A stretch of DNA of 19,248 nucleotides from Alphaproteobacteria bacterium (GTDB lineage: Bacteria; Pseudomonadota; Alphaproteobacteria; Micavibrionales; UBA2020). Position 1 is the stretch's first letter. Each line of letters opens with the position of its first letter. The position numbers and the translations under genes were made by a program. The DNA is taken from contig JAQSWE010000059.1 in assembly GCA_029266795.1 (NCBI GenBank), positions 1 to 19,248 of the forward strand, in the 5' to 3' direction. A model generated the notes under the pieces. The model searched no databases. It worked only from the letters and a program-made list of their open reading frames with translations, and was not told the origin of the DNA. Positions 14,394 to 19,248 of this stretch are shown here, one piece after another.

Positions 14394-14511
14394 TTTACTT
14401 TCCTTGTCATCCCCTCTGGGGATTCGGACGAGAGGCGTCGCTTCATATAGTTATCTATATAACGCGGACGTGGGCTTTCAGATGCCAAGCAAGATGGCAT
14501 GATAGTAACGA
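14394..14511. other. Intergenic region downstream of gltX with three small dyads
   Basis: No gene is seen. It contains ATCCCC-TCT-GGGGAT (14409-14423), ATATAG-TTAT-CTATAT (14445-14460) and ATGCCA with TGGCAT (14482-14500). None is followed by a T-run in the direction of gltX transcription, so none is a convincing terminator. Confidence 0.5.
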
Positions 14512-15849
14512 TTACGCCGCCTTCAACCGCTCCAACACCCGCTCGCGTCCAATCAACGGCAGCAGGTCTTTCAGGTCGGGGCCGTGTTCCTGGCCGGTGA
14601 TGGCGCAGCGGAGCGGCATGAAGAGTTCTTTGCCGCGGCGGTTGGTCTTTTTCTTAATGTCTTCGACCCATTTTTGCCAAGTGGTGTTATCCCACGGCGC
14701 GGGGGGCAGCAGCTCGGCGGCGGTCTTGGCGAAATCGGCGTCTTGGATGACGGGCGTCACATTGCCCTTTGCCACATGCCACCAGTCGGCGATATCCGAC
14801 AAAATCTCGAGGTTCGGGCGCACGGCGTTCCAGAAGGCTTCGTCGATCTCGGTCAGGCCCAGCTTGGCGAGGCGCTCTTTCACAGCGGCGAAAGGCGTCT
14901 GGTGCAAAATCTTGGCGTTGAGGCGATAGAGTTCGTCTTCATCGAATTTGGGCAGGTTGCGCGAGAATTTGGCGAAGTCGAAGCTGTCGATCACTTCCTG
15001 CATCGTGAACAGCGGCTCGATGGGGTCGGAGGTGCCGATGCGGGAAACGAGGGAGATCAGCGCCATCGGCTCGATGCCAACTTCGTCCTGCAGTGATTTG
15101 ATGCCGAAGCCGCCCTTGCGTTTCGAGAGCTTGCCGCCCTCCATATCGCCCAGCAGGGTGACATGCGCGAATTGCGGCGGCTTGGCGCCCAGTGCCTCGA
15201 ACATCTGCACATGCGTTGCGGTATTCGTCACATGGTCTTCACCGCGCACGATATGGGTCACGCCGAAATCGATATCATCGATGACAGAGCAGATGTGATA
15301 GAGCGGGCGGCCGTCTTCGCGCACCAGCACGGGGTCGGACATATCCTTGCCGTCGAATTCCACATGGCCGCGCACGAGGTCTTCCCAAATGATGGGCGTA
15401 TGGTTCAGCTTGAAGCGCCAATGCGGCTTGCGGCCAGCGGCTTCATGCGCGGCGATCTGTTCGGGGGTGAGCGTCAGCGCCTCGCGGTCATAGATTGGGG
15501 GCAGGCTGCGGCTCAGCTGGACTTTGCGCTTCAGCGCGAGTTCTTCTTCCGTTTCATAGCAGGGATAGAGGCGGCCGTTCGCTTTGAGTTTTTCAATCGT
15601 GCGGGCATAATCGGGACCGCGGTCGCGCTGACGGGCGAAGCTGTCCCAGTTGAGGCCGAGCCATTTCATGCCTGCCATGATGTCTTCGACGTTTTCCTCC
15701 GTCGAGCGGACAAGGTCGGTATCGTCAATGCGCAGCATAAACGTGCCCTTGTTCTTGCGCGCCCAGAGCCAGACGATCAGCGCGGTGCGCGCGGAGCCGA
15801 CATGCAGCTTTCCGGTGGGGCTGGGGGCAAATCTTACGGCGACGGTCAT
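14512..15849 (-). CDS. gltX: Glutamyl-tRNA synthetase
   Basis: A class I aminoacyl-tRNA synthetase charging tRNA with glutamate. In many alphaproteobacteria such enzymes also make Glu-tRNA(Gln) for later amidation. It has 445 residues from ATG 15849. The HIGH-type motif is HVGS (residues 16-19, in RFAPSPTGKLHVGSARTA). The Rossmann fold and acceptor-binding insert contain LRIDDTDLVRSTEE, YPCYET, DPVLVREDGRPLYH and IVRGEDHVTNTA. The KMSKS-type loop is KLSKR near residue 240. A C-terminal anticodon-binding region completes the expected length. Lys-Arg in place of Lys-Ser in the last motif is common in this alpha-type group. A TTG at 15858 is an alternative, less likely start; AAGGG lies about 11 nt before the ATG. 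Confidence 0.95.
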   Translation of the reverse strand: MTVAVRFAPSPTGKLHVGSARTALIVWLWARKNKGTFMLRIDDTDLVRSTEENVEDIMAGMKWLGLNWDSFARQRDRGPDYARTIEKLKANGRLYPCYETEEELALKRKVQLSRSLPPIYDREALTLTPEQIAAHEAAGRKPHWRFKLNHTPIIWEDLVRGHVEFDGKDMSDPVLVREDGRPLYHICSVIDDIDFGVTHIVRGEDHVTNTATHVQMFEALGAKPPQFAHVTLLGDMEGGKLSKRKGGFGIKSLQDEVGIEPMALISLVSRIGTSDPIEPLFTMQEVIDSFDFAKFSRNLPKFDEDELYRLNAKILHQTPFAAVKERLAKLGLTEIDEAFWNAVRPNLEILSDIADWWHVAKGNVTPVIQDADFAKTAAELLPPAPWDNTTWQKWVEDIKKKTNRRGKELFMPLRCAITGQEHGPDLKDLLPLIGRERVLERLKAA

Positions 15850-15881
15850 GGTCTTCAATTCCCTTCAAATTCAGAACAGCC

Positions 15882-15909
15882 AATATACTACATAGGCATG
15901 AAAAACCAA
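15882..15909 (-). promoter_or_regulatory. Probable sigma-70 promoter of gltX
   Basis: Read on the minus strand: TTGGTT (15909-15904), a 16-nt spacer and TATATT (15887-15882), about 33 nt upstream of the ATG at 15849. The -10 box is strong, and the -35 has two mismatches to TTGACA. The rest of the divergent gap to 16009 shows a TATTAT box (15984-15989) for the + strand gene but no matching -35. Confidence 0.55.
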
Positions 15910-16009
15910 GTGGATTATATGGCAAATTGTGCTGGAATTTCAGGAATTTATGACTGTTCACAGGGGCTTGGGCAATCTGGCAGTATTATATCCAACAGGC
16001 AGGTCTCTC

Positions 16010-17065
16010 ATGGTTCGCATTCTCCTCATCCTTTCCATCCTTTTCAGCGCGGCGGTTTTCGTGCCATCGGCGGATGCCGAAGGCGGCGGGCGGTTGCGCG
16101 AAATGCTGATGAAACGCCGCGCGGCGAAGGGTGAGGGGGAGCAGAATGGGGGCTTGGGCGAAAAGCTGATGGAGGGGCTCGGCGGCGGCACCTGCGCCGA
16201 CCGCAAGGCGCAAATGTCGAAGCTTATGAGCGGCGGCAAGAAAGGCCGTAGTGCCAAAGGGCCGCCCGGCGACATCATGAATATCGCCTATGGTCCGGCG
16301 GAGTTGCAGAAGCTGGATGTATTTTACCCGAAGCGCAAGATCGAAGAACTGGCGCCTATCATCATCATGGTGCATGGCGGCGGCTGGTGCGTGGGCGATA
16401 AAACCATGCGCGGCATGACCGGCAATAAAATGGAACACTACACCGGCAAGGGATTCCTTTACATCAGCGTCAATTACCCGATGGTGGCGGAGGGCAGTAT
16501 GGCGCTGCAGCAAGGCAAGGATGTTGCCCGCGCCGTCGCCTATGTGCAGAAACACGCGGCGGAATGGGGCGGCGATGCCAGCCGCGTAATTTTGATGGGC
16601 CATTCGGCAGGCGCGCATCTGGTGTCATTGGTGAATGCGGATGCTAAGATACGCAAGGATGCAGGCGTGACAAAACTGATCGGCACCATCTCGCTCGATA
16701 GCGGCACGACGAATGTGGTGACGCAGATGAACCACCCCATCGAATTCATGAAGGAGCGCTATGCGGAAGCCTTCGGTGACGAAGAAGCATACTGGATCGC
16801 GTCGTCGCCGTTCCACCAACTGGATAAAACCGCATCGCCATGGCTCAGCGTCTGTTCTTCGGGACGCACGGGCGACCCTTGTGGCCAGTCCGATGAATAT
16901 GCGCAGAAAAGCAATGCTCTCGGCATTCCCGCACAAGTCATTCCTGTCAAGAAAGGCCATGGCGCGATCAACAATGAATTGGGCGAAGCGGGCGCATATA
17001 CTGACAGCGTCGATAAATTTATCGCAACGCTTGACCCCGTCGTCGCGCGGTATATAAACGAGTAA
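16010..17065 (+). CDS. Exported alpha/beta-hydrolase (esterase/lipase, BD-FAE-like)
   Basis: A 351-residue secreted serine hydrolase from ATG 16010, chosen because it begins a signal peptide (MVRILLILSILFSAAVFVPS, ending ADA); the open frame runs further upstream but without a better start. A Lys/Gly-rich segment follows (about 25-85), with LREMLMKRR, LGEKLMEGLGGG and MSKLMSGGKK. The catalytic domain has the oxyanion-hole motif HGGGW (about 119-123), the nucleophile elbow GHSAG with Ser199, a likely acid near Asp289 (TGDPCG) and His317 (GHGA). HGGGW with GHSAG is typical of the hormone-sensitive-lipase/kynurenine-formamidase-like group. Several cysteines (GTCADR, GWCVG, VCSSG, DPCG) fit disulfides in the periplasm. 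The substrate is unknown. The stop overlaps the next start (TAATG). Confidence 0.87.
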   Translation: MVRILLILSILFSAAVFVPSADAEGGGRLREMLMKRRAAKGEGEQNGGLGEKLMEGLGGGTCADRKAQMSKLMSGGKKGRSAKGPPGDIMNIAYGPAELQKLDVFYPKRKIEELAPIIIMVHGGGWCVGDKTMRGMTGNKMEHYTGKGFLYISVNYPMVAEGSMALQQGKDVARAVAYVQKHAAEWGGDASRVILMGHSAGAHLVSLVNADAKIRKDAGVTKLIGTISLDSGTTNVVTQMNHPIEFMKERYAEAFGDEEAYWIASSPFHQLDKTASPWLSVCSSGRTGDPCGQSDEYAQKSNALGIPAQVIPVKKGHGAINNELGEAGAYTDSVDKFIATLDPVVARYINE

Positions 17066-17349
17066 TGAAGAAATTTTTTCGCCTTCGTTTTGCGCCGCTG
17101 CTCGTGTTTGTCATTGCTGTGCTGGTTGCGCATGGCGGGAATGACAAAGCGCCGTTCCTCGTGCTTGCCGCTGCGCTGTTCTCGCTGGTGTTGGGGCTGG
17201 TTTATATCGTTAAATCATTTATGAGCGCGCGCGGCAGTAACCTGAAAAAGGCGATGATTGCCGGGCTGCCGTTCGCTTTTACGGCAGCCATATTTTTACT
17301 GGCCAAGCTCAGTTTGCTCGACCCTATGCCGATACTGGGTTTCCGCTAG
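17065..17349 (+). CDS. Small hypothetical inner-membrane protein
   Basis: A 94-residue protein with three hydrophobic helices: APLLVFVIAVLVAHG (10-24), APFLVLAAALFSLVLGLVYI (29-48) and MIAGLPFAFTAAIFLLAKLS (64-83), with a basic N-terminus (MKKFFRLRF). I do not recognise the family. Its ATG overlaps the hydrolase stop by one base, so the two are translationally coupled and may act together at the membrane. Its stop at 17347-17349 abuts the stop of the convergent gene with no intergenic base, so there is no room for a separate terminator. Confidence 0.75.
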   Translation: MKKFFRLRFAPLLVFVIAVLVAHGGNDKAPFLVLAAALFSLVLGLVYIVKSFMSARGSNLKKAMIAGLPFAFTAAIFLLAKLSLLDPMPILGFR

Positions 17350-17814
17350 TTACGGACGCGGCGGCGTATTGTTTACCACCAGTTTCAATTCCGGTTTCGC
17401 GCGCAACTGCGGTGCGGCTTTGACCGCGACCGCATCGAATGCGGGCGACAGGTCGTTCACGCGGAACGGATCATCGCTGTTGTCATACGGGACGAACGCG
17501 GCAGGCTTCTTTTTGAACGGCTCTGCCACCGCTTCGCTCACCATCCCGGCAAACATGCCGCCGATGGATTTATAGAGGTCCACAACTTCCTCAGCCATGC
17601 GGCGCAAGCGGCTCTTGCCGTTTTCGGGATCATCCTTCGTCGTGAGTGCGGCAAAGGGAACGGGCAGGGCAAGCGCGCCGAGCGTAAAGCCCGCAACGCC
17701 GCCCGCAATCGCATTCGTTGTCACTGCCGCGCCGATAAACGCGCCCGCAACAGGTGCTGCCACCACCACGACCGCAACGCCAACCGCCAGAAACGCACCT
17801 GCTGCTACATTCAT
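17350..17814 (-). CDS. Hypothetical Gly/Ala-rich membrane protein
   Basis: A 154-residue protein with a glycine-zipper-like hydrophobic N-terminal half: AGAFLAVGVAVVVVAAPVAG (5-24), then AIAGGVAGFTLGALALPVPF (35-54), probably two packed helices. A soluble half follows, with a helix (SRLRRMAEEVVDLYKSIGGM, about 68-87), a Lys/Pro-rich linker and a C-terminal stretch ending LRAKPELKLVVNNTPPRP. I do not recognise the family. AGGGTG precedes the ATG at 17814 at good spacing. A long untranslated leader with its own promoter lies upstream. It converges on the 17065 gene with directly abutting stop codons. Confidence 0.72.
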   Translation of the reverse strand: MNVAAGAFLAVGVAVVVVAAPVAGAFIGAAVTTNAIAGGVAGFTLGALALPVPFAALTTKDDPENGKSRLRRMAEEVVDLYKSIGGMFAGMVSEAVAEPFKKKPAAFVPYDNSDDPFRVNDLSPAFDAVAVKAAPQLRAKPELKLVVNNTPPRP

Positions 17815-18009
17815 TTTTTTACACCCTGTTTTTACCCGCCTGTTGGTCCGTGCGCGCAGAGCGAACGGTTAAAGGCGGCCATAACTTTGTTGTGTTTTGC
17901 CAGCTGCGGTAGGTAACGGGCGCGCGAGAAACGTCGGAAAATCGCAGCGCGGTAGCGGCAGTCGGCTTGGTTTTTACTATGACAGAATCTGGCGATTCCG
18001 TCAAACGAG
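17815..18009 (-). promoter_or_regulatory. Promoter, overlapping dyad and long leader for the 17814 gene
   Basis: On the minus strand TTGACG (18004-17999), a 17-nt spacer and CATAGT (17981-17976) form a plausible promoter. Its spacer is almost filled by a dyad, GACAGAATC (17981-17989)-TGGC-GATTCCGTC (17994-18002), with one mismatch, placed where a repressor would act. About 160 nt of leader without a convincing gene separates it from the ATG. Confidence 0.45.
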
Positions 18010-18555
18010 TCAGGCGTAAATGCTCAGCATACGCTTGAAAAAACGCGGCAAATGCAAGCCTTTGGGCGGGTCGAGCGGGTTCAGGTATTTTTTCATCTCG
18101 AGCGCGCTTTCGCCGTCGCGGTAGTATTTCTTATCTTCACCCATGATACCGAAGCCGAGACTTTGATAGAGGCCGATCGCCTTCGTATTGCCCTTGCGCA
18201 CCTGCAGCGTCACAGTATCGAATTCGTTTTTCAGCGCGGTTTCTTCCACTTGCTTCAGCAGCGCTCTCCCTACGCCTTGCCCCTGATGCTCAGGTGAAAC
18301 GGCAAGATCGACGACGTTGACAGCGTTTCGCATCGTCGACGAATTGAACTCCGTCATCACGAAGCCCGCGATTTTGTGGTCTTCTGTTTCTGCAATGATG
18401 ACGCGCATGTCACGCTCGTTCACGCCCCATCGCAAAAAATTGTCGAGGTGGGTTCGCTCGTTTTTATCGGCGAAAGCATCCGCGTAAAGTTTCGCCATCG
18501 CGTCAATATCGCGCGAAGCGGCTTTGCGGAATGCAATGGACAGCGTTGAATACAT
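18010..18555 (-). CDS. GNAT-family N-acetyltransferase
   Basis: A 181-residue acetyl-CoA-dependent transferase. The GNAT core covers about residues 7-158. Motif A is VVDLAVSPEHQGQGVGRALL (81-100), whose Q-G-x-G loop binds the CoA pyrophosphate. The later NTKAIGLYQSLGF (about 123-135) is the motif B helix and strand, as in RimI-like enzymes. A short basic tail (about 159-181, with HLPRFFKRMLSIYA) extends past the domain. The substrate, protein N-terminus or small amine, cannot be told. AGGAG lies 4 nt before the ATG. A likely promoter lies just upstream, so it is probably transcribed separately from the 19068 gene. Confidence 0.9.
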   Translation of the reverse strand: MYSTLSIAFRKAASRDIDAMAKLYADAFADKNERTHLDNFLRWGVNERDMRVIIAETEDHKIAGFVMTEFNSSTMRNAVNVVDLAVSPEHQGQGVGRALLKQVEETALKNEFDTVTLQVRKGNTKAIGLYQSLGFGIMGEDKKYYRDGESALEMKKYLNPLDPPKGLHLPRFFKRMLSIYA

Positions 18556-18582
18556 AGGACTCCTGAAAAAACAGAGGCCTAT

Positions 18583-18610
18583 TATTTACATAACAATAAC
18601 CGTCAGTCAA
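18583..18610 (-). promoter_or_regulatory. Probable sigma-70 promoter of the GNAT gene
   Basis: On the minus strand TTGACT (18610-18605), a 16-nt spacer and TAAATA (18588-18583) lie 28 nt before the ATG at 18555, in the 66-nt gap after the upstream gene. Confidence 0.5.
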
Positions 18611-18621
18611 GAAAAACGAGA

Positions 18622-19068
18622 TTATGCAGCGTTTTCAGCAGCTTTCTTGCGACGTGCTTCGATAAAATCAATCACTTTCACCGCTTCGCCTTCTTCGGGA
18701 TGCGCGCTGACGATGCCGTTTTCGATTTCGTAGCCGAAGGCGCGGAACATGGCTTCCACCTGAGAGAGGTCGCGTTCCATGATGTCCGCCGTGCTTTGTG
18801 TGCCGGATTGCAGGAAGTGGTGCGGATGGAGGCCGAAGGAATTGTACAGGTAATCGCCGAAGACGAAACCGTCGGTGCCGATCAGTTCATGCGATGCCAG
18901 CAGCGCGGCGGCGATCTGCGCGCGCACGACGACGGGATAGAAATCGGTGAGGGAAGACGCGTAGATCGCTTCCGAAAACACCTTCTTGAAGGCGGCGGGA
19001 CTGTCGCAGGCGACCATCTTTTTATAGATGCCCTGCGCCTTGATGATCTCGTCGAACGTTTCTTCCAT
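18622..19068 (-). CDS. Hypothetical cytoplasmic protein
   Basis: A 148-residue helical protein from ATG 19068. A longer frame reaches a TTG at 19092, but AGGGGAG lies 10 nt before the ATG and would be inside that extension. Visible features are an N-terminal helix (MEETFDEIIKAQGIYKKMVA), a central hydrophobic helix (VVVRAQIAAALLASHELIG), an aromatic Gly-rich segment (DGFVFGDYLYNSFGLHPHHF) and a basic/Ala C-terminus (RRKKAAENAA). No signal peptide or membrane helix is present, and I do not recognise the family. It lies directly downstream of nadE on the same strand, with a 57-nt gap, and may share its transcript. Confidence 0.75.
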   Translation of the reverse strand: MEETFDEIIKAQGIYKKMVACDSPAAFKKVFSEAIYASSLTDFYPVVVRAQIAAALLASHELIGTDGFVFGDYLYNSFGLHPHHFLQSGTQSTADIMERDLSQVEAMFRAFGYEIENGIVSAHPEEGEAVKVIDFIEARRKKAAENAA

Positions 19069-19125
19069 ACTTTTGAAACTCCCCTGTTTCAACTGTAGTG
19101 CCCAATGCGAAGTACCGTTTAGTTT

Positions 19126-19248
19126 TTAGCCATTCTCGACAATCAGGTCGGTGAACTTGTTCGTAATCGGATATCTGCGGTCGCGGCCGAAAGCCTTGCG
19201 GCTGATCTTCACGCCGGGGCAGGCCTGCCTGCGCTTGTATTCGGCGTG
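19126..19248 (-). CDS. nadE: NAD+ synthase, C-terminal 40 residues (gene continues beyond window)
   Basis: The open minus-strand frame enters from the right edge and stops at TAA (19128-19126). It begins HAEYKRRQACPGVKISRKAF and continues GRDRRYPITNKF, the conserved C-terminal end of the synthetase domain of glutamine-dependent NAD+ synthases, where the Lys-Arg-Arg-Gln and Asp-Arg-Arg-Tyr-Pro residues line the dimer and active site. The enzyme amidates deamido-NAD to NAD in the last step of NAD biosynthesis. The glutaminase and ATP-binding parts lie outside the window, so intactness cannot be judged. Confidence 0.85.
   Translation of the reverse strand, partial: HAEYKRRQACPGVKISRKAFGRDRRYPITNKFTDLIVENG

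Noticed and set aside
14394..14511. tRNA or tRNA fragment, suggested by TCCGAATCCCC read on the minus strand
   Set aside because: No complementary acceptor, D or anticodon arms can be found around it; it is better described as a small dyad.
15163..16134. A 323-codon + strand open frame opposite the 5' half of gltX
   Set aside because: gltX motifs fill the minus strand here. The antisense frame is low in recognisable features and runs through the divergent promoter region.
17819..18004. A 61-codon minus-strand frame just before the 17814 gene
   Set aside because: Its only start is a TTG that coincides with the proposed -35 box, no ribosome binding site precedes it, and the protein looks random.

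Overview
The window reads as a chromosomal segment of a free-living alphaproteobacterium of moderately high GC. The evidence is the alphaproteobacterial type of ribosomal protein S4, the alpha-type glutamyl-tRNA synthetase, the rpsD/trmJ neighbourhood, and an ECF sigma factor that resembles the EcfG group. A Rhodospirillales- or Micavibrio-like lineage would fit, but nothing seen fixes the genus. I see no rRNA, tRNA, CRISPR array or insertion sequence.

Layout. (1) 1-7109: two consecutive + strand hybrid histidine kinases. The first is truncated by the left edge and carries a very regular array of about ten HAMP units (exact 276-bp period), then GAF, coiled coil, HisKA, HATPase and three receiver domains, the middle one lacking its phospho-acceptor Asp. 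The second is a sensor-less REC-HisKA-HATPase-REC protein. (2) 7114-7644: a convergent ECF sigma factor gene. (3) 7645-7867: an AT-rich divergent control region with repeated TTGTGACAA-type boxes. (4) 7868-10375: a three-gene + strand unit with stop/start overlaps. It comprises a broken pentameric ligand-gated ion channel gene (M1 helix deleted, reading frame shifted), a periplasmic SGNH hydrolase and an EamA/DMT transporter. (5) 10465-11622: a tight group of small cytoplasmic proteins, two of which are diverged copies with an inhibitor-I9/propeptide-like pattern, followed by two overlapping frames around 11123-11622. (6) 11699-12512: rpsD with a strong promoter, a structured leader and a rho-independent terminator. 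(7) 12519-13275: an unknown protein (coiled coil, hydrophobic hairpin, coiled coil) with its own promoter, followed by an inverted repeat of a dispersed bacterial type. (8) 13285-15849, minus strand: gltX, an AT-rich small membrane protein gene and trmJ. (9) 16010-17349, + strand: an exported alpha/beta hydrolase overlapping a small membrane protein. (10) 17350-19248, minus strand: a glycine-rich membrane protein, a GNAT acetyltransferase, an unrecognised protein and the 3' end of nadE.

How it fits together. The left part is a signalling region: two phosphorelay kinases, an ECF sigma factor and a channel-receptor operon. The rest is translation and tRNA housekeeping (rpsD, trmJ, gltX) and NAD synthesis, interleaved with lineage-specific small genes. 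The observation I rate highest is the channel gene. Its ligand-binding domain and its M2-M4 helices are both recognisable, but the M1 helix is missing and the two halves are out of frame.
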